A stretch of DNA of 64,000 nt, taken from positions 84,488,644 through 84,552,643 of the forward strand of contig NC_088295.1 in NCBI RefSeq assembly GCF_032854445.1, in the 5' to 3' direction. The notes beneath the pieces are model-generated. The model was not told the origin of the DNA, did not search any database, and was given only the letters and a program-made list of their open reading frames with translations. This document shows, in pieces, positions 10,836-24,224 of the stretch (its first letter is position 1; every line of letters starts with the position of its first letter). Source of the DNA: Liolophura sinensis (taxonomy: Eukaryota; Mollusca; Polyplacophora; Chitonida; Chitonidae). Made by a program: the position numbers and the translations under genes.

Positions 10836-12691
10836 TTAGTGTTCTTTGTGATATACGTAGAGTTTGGGACAGTGGTTCTTGATTTCGGTGCTGTAATGAT
10901 CCGGATCTTGGGCCATGTGGAAATGGTGGGCATTGCGGATATGGTGAATAATGGTAGCCTGAAACATTATATTTCGTGTCGTTAATTAGTACCAAGGAAT
11001 CGAAAGAATCAGATCATCTTGTATTTAGTGTCCCATATATCAGTTAACATTTATTTTGTAAAAAAAATTCAGTCTTTTCACTTAATTAGCTGATTTAAAT
11101 GAAAGTCTAATCAGTTATTCCAACGTCGATATTTTGGAAACGACTGCAGTGTTAGCAACAGTATATCAGTGTGAGTAACTGGTTTATCTTTTACGGTATT
11201 ATACGAAAGTATTACCTCGATGTGAAGCAGCTTCTCCATGTCGCTAATCTCCTCTACCTGCTTATCGTTCAGGTGAGTGACGTAACAACCAGAAGACGAC
11301 TTAAGTATCATGGCTTTCTGAGAACAGGAAAAGTGCAAAATTGTTGACCATATATGAATATATGAATCTTGAAATTATTCCATACAGGAGCACCAGCATA
11401 CCTTACTTTAAAACCTGCTTCAGATCGGTATGTGATCTTACTCAGTGTTAAGACGCTTGTCTTTCAGTTGTTATAGGTAACAGGAAGTGTGAGTTCAATC
11501 CCGATCTGAATTGGCTCGGGAATTTGTAGATTCCGCCGGCCTCATTCTTCATGGGGCCTTTCATACAGTCGCTAGGTTAAGATTAATTGTCACCCACGAA
11601 TATCACATGCGTATATCTATATACGCCACACACTGGAACGTTAGTCAATAACTTGCTGAAGGTCAGAGGCTTTCATCATTTATAACACTGATCCAAATCG
11701 TATAAATTAAAATGTTTGTAAATATGGCGTTAAGCAATAATCAAATAAATAAATAAATAAAACCGGCTTCGTCCAGTGATATGAAACAAATAAATACAAA
11801 AATATTAACGGTTTTTTTGATCTATATTTTGATTCATTTTTTATTTTGTTTGATTGGTGTTTAACGCCGCACTCAAGAATATTTCACGTATACGACGGCG
11901 GGCAAAATTATGGTGGGGGTTAACTGGGTAAGGCAAGGGTTGAATCGTCGACCATCCACAGGCTGCTGTCAGACCCTCCCACCGGAGAGGAAGCCAGCAT
12001 GGGCTGGACTCGAACTCACCACGACTGCGTTAGTGAGAGGCTACACGATCACTGTGCTACAATACAACACTTAGCAATAGGCTACGGAGAACTTGGAAAG
12101 AGTTTCTTGATGCTGTACGGACAGTCTGCACACTTACGTTAGGAAGGTCCTTGTAGAACACAATTTTGGTGTCCTTGAACGTATGATCCACCAAAGGTAG
12201 GTCGGTGGAGTGCGCTGCGTGGATATGGTGTGCATGGGTGGTGGCATCCTGGCTCAACACCTGAGGGGAAATTCAATCGATAAAATTAATTCTTACCGTT
12301 GGCTGTTTCAAAGTCTATATTTTGATAACGTTTGACTGGAACTGCTCCACTCTTTAACCCCAAATGCAGAATAACGAAGTAAAGCGGCCCATTGTACAGG
12401 GTAACAATGGTAACTTAACAACGTAACGTTTTGTGAACGAGGCCTCGGACATTTAATTCTGCCTTCAGCATAATATTATAGGGTGAAGAGTATTGCCTTT
12501 TCTCAGATTCAATAAAAATCATTGTTTCTGCTTTGTCTTTTGATGAACCAAAATAATTTTACTCTGTAACGGTTGTTTTAGAAAACGTTCCTGCTGATTT
12601 TGATCGAAAGCCACAGAACAAAGGAGTGACATTAAAGGTTGTTATATCTTACCAGGGCAGCAAGGCTGGAGAATACCAACAGGCCGAACAT
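10836..12691 (-). CDS. Secreted BRICHOS-like protein B
   Basis: Four phase-0 exons on the minus strand: 12691-12653, 12260-12138, 11317-11216, 10958-10836, with clean GT-AG borders. They give 128 aa ending KEH-stop. Residues 1-13 (MFGLLVFSSLAAL) start a signal peptide; cleavage is likely around VLSQ. Residues 18-35 are short and His-rich. The domain follows: FYKD with Asp51, then strand-like KAMILK, SGCY with Cys65, DMEKLLHIE, a His-rich helix-like IIHHIRNAHHFH, and Cys118 in CPKLYVY. One Asp and two Cys in this order, with Asp 14 residues before Cys1 and Cys1-Cys2 spacing of 53, fit the BRICHOS pattern; family membership is inferred. Very close to C, and the cleanest gene in the cluster. Function unknown. 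Confidence 0.8.
11420..11762 (+). mobile_element. SINE of a separate family in intron 2 of gene B
   Basis: tRNA-like head with B box GTTCAATCC (11493-11501), a distinct body (GGGCCTTTCATACAGTCGCTAGG, GGTCAGAGGCTTTCATCA) and the tail ATGGCGTTAAGCAATAATCAAATAAATAAATAAATA. The body does not match families 1 or 2, though the tail resembles family 1. It lies between exons 2 and 3 of gene B. Confidence 0.65.
11846..12060 (-). mobile_element. SINE family 1, antisense, in intron 2 of gene B
   Basis: TTTGATTGGTGTTTAACGCCG, CACTCAAGAATATTTCACG, GGAGAGGAAGCCAGCATGGG, CGAACTCACCACGACTGCG, ending next to the exon 2 donor side. Nearly complete except for the A-box end. Confidence 0.85.
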
Positions 12692-13732
12692 GCTGACGTT
12701 ATACTGGAGATGTGATGAATAGAACTGCTAAATCTTTTATAGATTACGGTCTTATTTAATTGACCAATGTCGTTGGTTTTTCCACTAACAGCAACAACGC
12801 AATTAGGGCTGGACCTATCCTTATTGATATTTTTTTTTGTTTTAGTCCACATAGGTCATAGATTCGGGAAAATCTGCATATGGCCAGCATAGTGTTTGAA
12901 CGGGGCGGTATCATACCGAACACGAGGGTGGGCACGAGCAGCCGGGATTGGGAATATTATGGACATGAGGGTCTTGTATCTGTGTGATATCTTTTCATCT
13001 GTGTTTATGTGTCTGTGTCTAAGAGGTATCCTCCATCTGCATCTACAATGTCTGGTAATAATGAGACAAACTCAAAACATGATGCTGTGCGAATGGCAAG
13101 TTCGAACATAAAACAAAACCGTTTCTGTCAATCATATAATCTGTTTTGAATATCAGAGACTGTCCTCCAGCTGTTCATTTCCCATAGACATACAGATAAA
13201 ACGCGACCTTTCTTCCCCACGGATGGCATCTTCATGGACAGGACACTTGCACGTGTCCCTCTTACCACGATTTTAATGTTCGCCTTGAGCATTCCTTGCG
13301 TATTTTCAACAACACTGAAGACTGTTGACCGCTTCCCTTTGCATGATTCCCTCATAATTTCGTACTTTATTTTATACTTTTTCTTACTTCTTTGGTGCTC
13401 TGAGTTATACGTCGTTTTGGGAATTGACCGTGCGATTATAGGCTCGCAACGTTCATTTTAGTTGACGGCTGGAATACGAATGTTTGTTTCGACGCATAGA
13501 TATGAAGAGCTACCTTAGTGTCAAGATCTTGATGTCTTAAAAGCAAGGCTAAATGACAAGAATCGAGATAGTCTGAATTCCTTTCTTAGTTTGTAAAAAA
13601 ACTGAGTTATATTAAGGCTGTCGTGCAAGAACGCTTGACGTCAACCATCACTGACGTATAGTCACAAATGACGTTGTATTTTCAAACGTGCATGACGTCA
13701 TTCCTGTGTAACTGCCTCATTCTGTTAGTTAT

Positions 13733-14110
13733 ATGGTCACTCAGTGATAGGACACCCAAACATATGGTGTCATTAATCCTCATATTGGGCGAGGCGTCAG
13801 ACAAGCGCAGTATGAGGATTTATATATTTATATCCATCGTGTATTTGCGTATCCTATCACTGATTCACCATGTAACGAATTCATCCTGCAAAGACCCATC
13901 AATTGAGTGCAGAAGACCGATGTATGGGTGAATCCCTTCAGCGTTGTGACCATCGTTGGACCTCAACAAAGGGACGTATAACCTACTCAGCAAACCGATT
14001 TGACGTCGCCTGCAAGATTCGACAATATATCTGTACTCCACGTGACAGTTGCTGTCCAATGAAAGGCAGAGAATTTTTGTCTGACGAGGGAAAAGACATC
14101 ATATCTGCCT
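13733..14110 (+). mobile_element. MITE-like element, copy 1
   Basis: The first part is a hairpin (TGGTCACTCAGTGATAGGA ... TCCTATCACTGATTCACCA, about 13733-13872). The following part (CATCCTGCAAAGACCC.., GGGACGTATAACCTACTCAGCA.., GTTGCTGTCCAATGAAA) matches the reverse complement of 29868-30161. No ORF of note; the short ORFs here are incidental. Confidence 0.6.
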
Positions 14111-14639
14111 GATTCATGGTCACATAAGGAATATTGTCACGTCACATCATTAAAATTTTACGAACACGAGGATTTTGTTTTCAGGACTGTTCACTTATAG
14201 GGATTAGATACTAATATTCATCGTCATTCTTCGTTTTGCTAGCTATATTTCATACAGTATCATTTCTATCTGTTTGTTATTTCCACCTGGTCTTTCTTGG
14301 GACTGAAATAGCTCTTTAAATTATTGATCTATTCGCCACATAAGGTTTGCATGGCCCAATGTTCCTAGATTCATTGTTAATTAGTCTCAACCTATGCGTC
14401 ACACTGTGATTTCGTCTTGACTCCCAATGTTAACCTGTCGGTAGTGCCCGTTGTCCCTGTCCAAAATATTTTGATAGACCGCAATGAGAACTTTAAATGA
14501 CTTCGAATAGTATTGATACTCGATATATCACGTACTGGAATACAGCGTCAATCAGTCTATTTAAAAAAAAATCTGTTCAAAAGGATGAAAGACATTCATA
14601 GATAATATGCTCTGTGTAAGGAAGATATGCGTGGAGTTG

Positions 14640-15900
14640 GATATGGAGGTTGAGTACACTTGACGTCAAAAGTGTGACATCTCAAAGATAGTGGCGCCAT
14701 TCCTCCAGCAGACACATAGAGGGTCAGTACACAGCTGAAATACAGTGGGGTCATTCCTCCAGCAGACACATAGAGGGTCAGTACACAGCTGAAATCCAGT
14801 GGGGCCATTCCTCCAGCAGACACATAGAGGGTCAGTACACAGCTGAAATCCAGTGGCGCCATTCCTCCAGCAGACACATAGAGGGTCAGTACACAGCTGA
14901 AATACAGTGGGGTCATTCCTCCAGCAGACACATAGAGGGTCAGTACACAGCTGACATCTAGTGGGGCCATTCCTTCAGCAGACACATAGAGGGTCAGTAC
15001 ACAGCTGAAATCCAGTGAGACCATTCCTCCAGCAGACACATAGAGGGTCAGTACACAGCTGAAATCCAGTGGGGCCATTCCTTCAGCAGACACATAGAGG
15101 GTCAGTACACAGCTGAAATCCAGTGGGGCCATTCCTTCAGCAGACACATAGAGGGTCAGTGCACAGCTGAAATCCAGTGGGGCCATTCCTTCAGCAGACA
15201 CATAGAGGGTCAGTACACAGCTGAAATCCAGTGGGGCCATTCCTTCAGCAGACACATAGAGGGTCAGTATGCTGTACAGTTGACGTCAAGCTGCCACAGC
15301 TGAAAGTCAATGGGGCCATTCCTCCAGCAGAGATAAATGTTTCATGGAAGGTCAGTGTACTGAACAACTGGCGTCAAAGCTGTAACATCTCATGGCCATT
15401 AGGGTCATTCATCCAGTTGACAGCTGAATTTATTTATTTGGTTGGTGTTTTACGCCTATTCAAGAATATTTCACTTGGTCGGCATTATGGTGGGGGGAAA
15501 CCGGACAGAGGCCGGTGGATATCCACAACCATACGTTGCTGTCGGGAACTCACAGGGATCGCACTGATCAGAGACTCCTGGGTCATTGCGCTGCGCCGGC
15601 GTGCTAATCACCTCGGCCAAAGAGTCTCCCTGAAATTCAGTGGGGCCATTAGTCCAGCAGACACAAATATTCCATGGAGGGTCAGTATACTGTACAGTTG
15701 ACGTCAAGCTGTGGCAGCCGAAAACCAATGGGGCCATTCCTCCACAGACACAAATGTTCCATGGAAGGTCAGTGTACTCTACGCTTGACGTCAAAACTGT
15801 GACAGCAGAAAGCCAATGATGCCATTCCTGAAGCACATACACGTTTCAAGGAGGGTCAGTATACAGTACAGCTGACGTCAAAACTGTGACGGTTCGAGGT
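14640..15900. repeat. 54-bp minisatellite with a longer ancestral unit
   Basis: From about 14690 to 15275 there are about 11 copies of a 54-bp unit (CATTCCTCCAGCAGACACAT, AGAGGGTCAGTACACAGCTG, AAATCCAGTGGGGC). Flanking units at 14640-14690 and 15276-15900 are about 85-90 bp, with an extra TGTACAGTTGACGTCAAAACTGTGAC segment, so the 54-bp form looks like a deletion derivative that then amplified. Since 54 is a multiple of three, a 219-aa frame of 18-residue repeats stays open on the minus strand; I see no promoter, signal peptide or splice context and treat it as non-coding. Confidence 0.85.
15428..15620 (-). mobile_element. SINE family 1 inserted in the minisatellite
   Basis: TTTGGTTGGTGTTTTACGCC, AAGAATATTTCACTTGG, CATTATGGTGGGGGGAAACC, GGGTCATTGCGCTGCGCCGGCG, in reverse orientation. 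Repeat sequence continues on both sides, so the SINE arrived after the array formed. Confidence 0.85.
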
Positions 15901-16862
15901 TAGTGAATCCATTCTTATTGTTGACAAAGGTGCTTTATGGCGGACCATTTAAGGTTTTACTCTTCCATCCATGAAACTTACCGTTAAGAGAAAAATTATC
16001 TTCAGTAGGGTATTAAACAATAGTCAAATAAATAACTAAATTATTCAGATGCGTGTACTTTAACAGACAAGACGAGGATTTGCCCTGATGTAGATACCCC
16101 GGGTTTTACATGGAGGCTCACAATAGTTCACCTCAAAACCTGAAAGTCATTCTTCAAGCAAACATAAATATTACCGATTTGTAGTGTGTTTATACAAATT
16201 ATAATGGGAAGAAAAAAAAACTATAGGTGTAGAACTGAAATGTCTGAACGCCATTAACCCTATAGATACAGGATCTCAACTGGTGTGCTGAATCACAATT
16301 TGTTCGCTTAAGGTCTGTAACGTTCGTCATTTTCGAACTGTATCTAATACCGCCTAACCTGGGGCTAGGGGCCGTAAAGGCATCCATGCTCATAACATCT
16401 GCATGATGCCTTTATGAACAGTTGCAATCAAAGCACGACTGAGATACCTTGTTTAATTGTTATTTGACCTGGAACTCATTCATGGACTACGAATTTGAAC
16501 TTTGATATGGAATTCATGCCTGGAATATCCACTATCTGCCCGGCATCATTGAAAGCTGAAGATCGCCTCTCTCTTGTGTGTTACCGGCTGTATTTCCTAT
16601 TTGTATAATTTCTTACATACCTTTGTCTTTGGGAGCTAGCGTTAAACGTTGTTTTAGAAATGGATCTTGCGATTATCGACTTGGAACGCCCTTTACGGAC
16701 TACGAATGGTATACGAATATCGGATATGACGCTTATATTTGTCATTTTCTGTCTGAAGACGACAAATATTGTCTTCAAATCATTCAGTTAACTTTGTTGT
16801 CGGTGCTTACAGGACGTGAGAAAATAAAACCAAGACTACACGGGAGCCACACTGAAGTGGTT

Positions 16863-18738
16863 TTAATGTTCTTTGTGATGGGCATAGAGTTTGGGACAAC
16901 TGGTCTGGATTTCACTGCTGTATTGATCTGGGTTGTCAGCCATGTGGAAGTGGTGGGCGGTCCTGATATGGTGAATAATCTCAGCCTGGAACATGCAAAT
17001 AGTGTACAGCAATATTTCCCTTTACAATAAAACATACATACAAGAGTTTGTGGGGTTAAAAGGAATACAATGGCAAGGTAGTTAAATTTTTATTATATTC
17101 GGTTGGAAAACCACCATGCCTTGCTAATAATTTGGAGAAATACAGTTGGACATTTTACGCTTTGCAGGGAATATGCCCTACAGAGAGAAAATCTGTTCAC
17201 AACATATTATTTCATCTCGGTTTAATTTCGGGTATATCTAGCTAAATTTACACGAAATTAGAGAATGAATTTAGTGAAAACATGAAATCTCAGAATAACC
17301 GTGGGGAAGCGGTCCATAAAGAGCGGGAATTTTGATTTGGGATCACGGCATAAATATGTTTCAGTCAATACGAAAGTCCGATGCTATATACACTGCGACA
17401 AGTTACGAAAATATGTATATACCAGTGACTATAGAAGACACAGTGGTTGAGCTATGAGCTATTGAGCAATGATTAAAATGTTGCCAAAGTATTGTAAGCC
17501 CTACCTCAATGCGAAGTAGTTTCTCCGTGTCGTTAATGTCCTGAAGCTGCCTATCATCCAACTGTGTGACGTAACAGCCCGAGTCCGACTTCAGAATAAT
17601 GGCCCTCTAAGGAGAGGTTAATTGCACAAGATATATCATAAGCACCATGGTAATACACACGCACATATTTTGTCAACTGCATGTCAAACGTGTTCTGTTA
17701 AATGTTGGGTTAAAGTTTGATATAGCGATTTTGTTTGGTATCAAGAAACATTTGCCTTTTACCTGGTTAAAGAATCCAAAATACAAACTTCTGTACATGT
17801 TGCAAGCAAGAAAACGTTTAGTCGATTTGCTAAGAGGAATTAAATCACACATAGGCTTATCAAAATACATGTAAGAACACGCTTTTCTCCGAAACATGGA
17901 CTTCAGTTGTTAAGAAAAGTTAAGAATTTGTTCTCTCTGCGGTTAGAAATGTCCCTAATAATAGTTAAAATTGTGAGCACTGAATTATAATAAGTTAGAA
18001 TAGATAGAAATAGAATAGAATATTTCTAGGTCTAACCTTTTGATAATTACACTAACATGGGTACTTACGTTTGGAAGGTCTTTGTAGAATGCGATGTTAG
18101 CATCACTAAACGTGTGATCGATTTCAGGCGGGGGAGAGTGGTCATTTGGGTGAGGCGGGTGGGGTTCGGTAGGGTGTGGCGGGTGAGGGTGGTCGGTAGG
18201 ATGGGACGGAGGCGTGGGGGGAGTTTCGTGAATCTGGCATAACACCTGGAATGGAAATGATTCATGCAACATGAAACAATTTTGTCTCTGTATGTATTCT
18301 GAAGTGTTCTTGAAAGTTAGAGGGCATATATCATCTGACGTTTAGACAATAATATCTGCCACAGTGATACTCTTCAAAAGTTGTGGTCGTGTTTTCGAAT
18401 CCAGCTCTCTCTGCTTCGAGAGAGACTTTTTGCCTTTTGTCACATGTCTGACAAATGGCGATGATTAACTACAGGCAAACCGGTTTATCAGTGTATATCT
18501 ATGTTAATGCCACGAGGAAACGCTATACAGACATTACAGCACCATAGAATGTATCTTACAAACCCTGTAACCCAATATCACTATCTAACCAGAGTTATAA
18601 CTGTATATTCGGATCTCAACCTCATTCCAACAAATATCTCGTGTAGTTTGTATACCGTATATAGTGTTGATTTACAAAAGGGCGTATGTTTTTACTTACC
18701 AGGGATGCTAAACTGATAAATACAAGGAGACCAAACAT
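16863..18738 (-). CDS. Secreted BRICHOS-like protein C (His/Pro-rich linker)
   Basis: Four phase-0 exons on the minus strand: 18738-18700, 18245-18069, 17606-17505, 16985-16863; 146 aa. Residues 1-13 (MFGLLVFISLASL) nearly equal those of B. Exon 2 (14-72) replaces B's short linker with a Pro/His-rich run (HPTDHPHPPHPTEPHPPHP) before IDHTFSDANIAFYKDLPN. The domain has Asp69, Cys83 in SGCY and Cys136 in SCPKLY, and ends KEH-stop. Exons 1, 3 and 4 have exactly the same lengths as in B (39, 102, 123 nt), whereas exon 2 differs (177 versus 123 nt), so the duplicated genes diverge mainly in the linker. Residues such as IIHHIRTAHHFHMA are almost unchanged from B, suggesting selection on the domain. 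BRICHOS assignment is inferred from the Asp/Cys/Cys layout; function unknown. Confidence 0.8.
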
Positions 18739-21700
18739 CTTGAGTTGGTGATATTTATGAAATACCTGCTAAGAGGAATTAATATATCTTTTACATAGCC
18801 TATTTTAAGGTTACAGTGGTTTATACTACCGCTTGATGTTTCCACCCGTACACTTCTGTTTGTACTCATCATATCTTTGAAGTAAGCCAGTTGAAAGGTT
18901 ATGTCAATGCGTAGGATTACTTCACACGACACACAACTAACAGATGTTGACTTGCTGGTTATCATCTACATGTACCATATTAATGGTCAAATTGTACCTA
19001 TATCAACAAAAGTAATCAATAGAGACTGCTTTGAAATCCATTCCCAACACAACATTTAACACCGTTTTCGCCAATATTCAGCTAATGCCGCCATGAACAT
19101 GGGGTTGAAATGTAGCTCTCCTGAACAAAATTGACAACAGGTTGTATTTCACCGGTTACGTGTGACCATTTGTCAGATACCACACTGTCGTCGCTGCTTT
19201 GGTTGTATTCCTCCATAAACCAGGATTCTGCTGGTTTGCTAAGTATCCTCGATGCCCGATTCCTTTACATTGGTTTATTGTTATTGTATGTTAAATGTCA
19301 ACACATCATTTTGAGTATTTCTGGGTCAGTAACATCTAATAAATTGCAATTAACATAACTGCATATTTTTTAACCAAATGCTGTTTAAGCCATGGTACTA
19401 GGAGACGTGTGATTTGCTACTATTTAAGCGTTTACATGAACATTAGAATAAAACCCTAACTGAGATGTGGAGGCCATATTTCACCGGTTTCGTGTGATCA
19501 TTTGTCAGATATCACTGTGGACGTTGCTCTTGTTTTGCTCTTTGTACTGTACGTTGTTTTTATTATATTATATGACGTAAGGTTTGTCAGGATCACGGGC
19601 CCAGAGTTTAATATGCCTTGGTGCTGTGTAATATCGTCAGTAACATTGTTTATTTATAACGAATTCATGCGTAAATTTAATGTGATAAATGGTGTCTGCA
19701 GTCGCGTGTTGTGTTTTTATGGTTTTCGGCCAAGTAAAATCACATTATTTTTAACTGTTTCATGACTGAGAAATCTGTAACTTTAAGTTGGTTAGCCTTG
19801 TCGACCAACAACATACTTGGGTGTAAAACAACCCTATCACTTCTGCAGATTCCCAGGCGGTTTACACATCTCTCTCTAACTACGTCATCAAGGCGTAAAT
19901 TTACAGAGCATATTTGGATAAACTGTACAAAGTAGAAGTTAAATCACATCAGATATCCAGTAAATGAACACCTACTTCTTCTGTTAAAGAACACTCCATA
20001 GGTGTAAATCCACAGTGCATCAAGAAATGTCATAGTTTAAACCTCAAATAATCAAACACCAAGCAGAATCTGTATTCCTTGTGATATGCCTTAAACCTGC
20101 CTTTAACATTGAGATATGTTTTACGTCGTGTGCACATAAGTTCTGCAAGATAAAAACAACACAGGGAATTTATATTGATAAGAATTCATTAACAATTAAC
20201 GGAAAACACTCAAACAAAATCTGGGCATGTACATAAGAGTCACATGTACAATATCACTCATCTTGTACCTAAACACTCAAAACAGTGTGCTTTAATACGG
20301 ATTAATTTATAAACCAACAGCGACTATTCTTTCTGATAACTGAATTACGTAAACTTTGAAGCTTAATGTGTGTTAAAACGTCAAATGTTTATCACTAATA
20401 TCCAAACACGTTCACAAATGTTGGAAACCAACTACATGTACAGAACAATTAATTCTTAAAAGCATGAACAAAAAACGCATGAACACAACCTACTTTTTTC
20501 AATTATGAAGAATTGCATCGCACAATAAATGTTTTCCATTCCACTGAAATATGACAAATAAAAAATGGAATGTTCCGCAGTCAAGTTTTAATACCAAAAT
20601 TAATTAATAATGTCTATATTCTTGTGATAAGAGAACTGGAATGGCACAACACTGTCCATTTCATAAATACAATGACACCAATAAGAAAAGCCAAAGCAGT
20701 GAATGCGATTACTGCAGATTGGTCGCACTTTGCTGATCAAAGGCTACTTCTTGTTATTGGGCTTCCCCTGCCCTCCATAAAGGGAGCAATCTTGCAACTT
20801 ATAAAAGAGTAGTGCCCTCTGCTTGTATGAAATACTATACTTTTCACAATGTAGCATTCTGACGACACAGGATACATTTTCTTGCCAGCTGTGTCCTGCG
20901 CGCAAGCCTCGCAACATTGTCATTCCAGAACAATCCAAAGATATTTTAGGCAGCTAAAAGTCATAAGCTTAGTGACCATCTAATGGCTTGGTGTTTTTTT
21001 TTTTTTACACAATTTAATGGAAAGAGTGAACACACGGCACAAGATGCACAACACCTGGGCTGTTAAAAATACATGTACTGATGAGATTGCCTGAATTCAT
21101 TAACAGATGCAGAAAGTACTCCTCAAACCGTACAATTGCTATTAAAATAAATCAGTAAAGGAAATGACTTCCAAAATGAAATGATGTTAGGCAAAAGAAA
21201 GATATAATTCCTCTAGACTGAAACGGGTAATAACTTATCTGCATGTAGAAAACTGATCAATAACATCTTATTATCCCAACCCAGATTTTTCAACATTTCC
21301 TATTATGCATTTTTAACAGGAGTAAAAAGCTGTTGGTACAAAGATTAAATCGAACATACTCGAAATACAAGCATTCAGCATCTGTTATGTAGCCATAGAA
21401 TAAAATATGTAACATCTGACATTCTACATGTTCCACTCCATTTCATTAACTGAATTGGTGAAATGCAAGACCTTGGCAGGAACACTATGCCTTTTCTTGG
21501 CAGACTGTCTCTTTACGTGGATTAAGATTCACTAGTCACCTGAGAAGAGAGAGCAAAATGATTGCATTATGAATGAAATTTACAGCTTATAACTTGATAC
21601 TTCAGAAGAAATTAAATATGGAAATCTAGAAGATCTTCTAAATTTTGATTGGGTGGTCCTCACGCACAATGCATACTGGTAGTGCTGCTTCACTAAGGCA

Positions 21701-24180
21701 CCATGCCATAAATTAAGTCAGCAGACATGATCCGGTCACATTATCCAGACTCCACACCAACCTGTACATTATATATCTTTAATCTACCAATCCAAAAAGC
21801 ATCAAGTACCAAATTTTTGTATGCCTAGTGTGATCATGTACTTACTACAGGGTCACTTGGAGCACTCGGCCATCACAGCAATAACACAGAAACTGGGTAC
21901 AAGTTACAATAATCTACCAATGAAAGCTCACTGCTCATTGATTGTTCTCTAGTACATCTGATACTGTAGCTATACGAGAGGGAAACCAGTGATCGCTGGG
22001 GAAACTACTCACTTTTAAGACAAGCAAGTGACAGGAAAACTTTCTCACATGTGTCTTCAACTTCCAAGGGAGACAGCCACATTGGTTATTGGCAAGTGGG
22101 AAAATAGAGCAAGCGACGTACAAAGGTCACTAGCATCCTTGTAAATTGCATTCTCTCAGCGGTCAATAGGTCTGCAATGTAAACAACGTCGATTTGACGT
22201 CTTCACTTATACTAGGCGTTTTGTCACTGAAAACCTCTTTACAAATGATTTCTGTTTCTTTCTTTCGACAACGTACGTGGTTATCTGTTATAATTTATTT
22301 TTGTGAAAACCAATTTAAAATTTTACCATTCATTATTGTTTTTTATAACAATGAAAAATAATTCCTTCAACGGGCATTAACTGAGCATTGTAATCTTGAA
22401 AACAACATCAAAATAACAAATAAAATGTTGAGAGTTTTTTCACCGTCATTTAGGTCTGGTAAATGGTGAACGCCAAGTGGTCAGTCCAGGAAAAAAAAAA
22501 TTGTTCATGTACGTGTACACGGTGGTAATATATCATTAAATGCAATGGGTAGCTTATAACAGTAATGAGTTTTAATTAGTATATTAATTCACGCTGTGGT
22601 CAAATATGACTGCAGTGACCTAGTAAATAAATAATCTGATGATAGAGTACGGGCCAAGCCAGGTAAATTTACACCTACACAAAATTGTGAATTTACTATA
22701 TTTTAGAGTAATATTACACATCATAATGTAAATTAACACCTGAAGGTATTGTCAGCACAAAACAGTCCTATGTGGTGTGAATATCTACATTGTGAATATA
22801 CAGACGTAACGTAGAACTGCAAATTTTGTAAATATACATGGTCCAGTTAATATACACAAAAAGGAAATGAAACAACACCCTTAAACACTGCAAATCTTTT
22901 CACAGCAGCAACGATTGTGACAGTTAACAGTATTATTTACTGTACTTCAACAGACTTTTTTCACAGTGTAGGGTACCGCAAACACTCGGGCATGTAGAGC
23001 GTTGCTCCCTCGGGCTCCAATTGTGCTTCCGAAAATATATCTAAATTGTATGAATAAAATAAACAATACTGTTACGTAAATCTCGCCAAACAAAAGTTCT
23101 TCTTCGGTTTTACCAACCATATAAATCATTAATCTTGGTCACAGTGAATTGTGGATTCTGTACATAATCTACAACCGGTAAAACTTGCAAAGAAAACGCG
23201 TGCCGAAACCTCAAACGGGGGGTGGGGGGGGGGGGAGATCTGACCGTATAGCACGTAAATCGGCAATGGAAGTCCGCTAACGTTTCCAGGATAAGAGTGG
23301 AAGAGTGGAAAATCTGTTCGTCGAATAGCTCAGTTTTAGTCATAATTGTGGAAGATAGATGCAGATATGCCTATTCTTGCGTCGTGCCTTACAAAAAGAC
23401 ACATGGCGAGAGCCTCAGCGTTGACATATCGATCTTCCATATATAACCGACCTGGCGCAAAATGCACGTAGTACACTTAATTATATTCACGATTTACCAG
23501 CAATTAGAAAACCTCAGTGGGAAGCCAATATTCCCTCCATATCAAAAGTATGAGATAACGCGCAATACAATGACCAATCAAAACCCGTAGGAACGAAAAA
23601 ATTTAATGTCGCAAGAAGTCATCTACCATAGAATCCATGCTAACAGCACCAAAATTGTCAGCATGTGGTTTTCTTCACACAGGATGACTTTCGATAAAAA
23701 AAAAGACCTCTAAAAGGTTTCCAGATGGCCGATTGCTTTTGGCAAACAGCCTAAATTGAAAATATCTATCGGCCACCCACCCAATCCCTCTTCTAGTTAA
23801 GTAATTATGTCAAGGCTACTTCCATGATATGTATGTATGTCAGCTATATATCCCAGTATGCCTCTGAAGAATACCCATACAAGCCCACCGACTCAAATCT
23901 TAGCCAAACATAATCCTTACATGTGACAGATGTATACTAAAATAACTGTAACACTGCTTATACCTTAAAGTTAAACTACATTTACAGTACAAAAAGCTAG
24001 CTTGATGCGACCAATGCCAGTCACATGTCTTCTATGTGAAAAGTTAAAACATTTCTCTGGCTATTCCTTTTGAAGGTTCTTCGGCTCACGTCTCAGATGC
24101 AATGTTGAAATGTTTTCACTCTTTTCCATCTTACAAACCTCGACAAATACTCGTTGCCAAATTGTTTAGGTCCTTGTCTT
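18739..24180. other. Long gene-free interval between genes C and D
   Basis: No exon with family hallmarks and no other coding pattern recognised on either strand. Similar motifs recur near 19140 and 19478 (TTTCACCGGTT.CGTGTGA.CATTTGTCAGATA), suggesting a duplicated segment of about 350 bp. The part near 22650-22970 (AAATTTACACC, TAAATTAACACC, CACAGTGTAG) has the look of a degraded MITE. A G-homopolymer run lies at 23217-23235. Confidence 0.45.
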
Positions 24181-24224
24181 TCAATTATGCCGTATCGGTC
24201 AAATGGCTATAACCTGGTTCTAAT

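Noticed and set aside
13865-14112. Two overlapping ORFs of 64 and 69 aa
   Set aside because: Both lie within the MITE-like element whose second copy does not keep the frames.
14596-15255. 219-aa minus-strand ORF of 18-residue repeats
   Set aside because: It is the 54-bp minisatellite read in its only open frame; no signal peptide, promoter or splice context, and neighbouring diverged units break the frame.
16578-17030. 150-aa plus-strand ORF
   Set aside because: Antisense to the last exon of gene C, whose minus-strand protein matches paralogues B and D.
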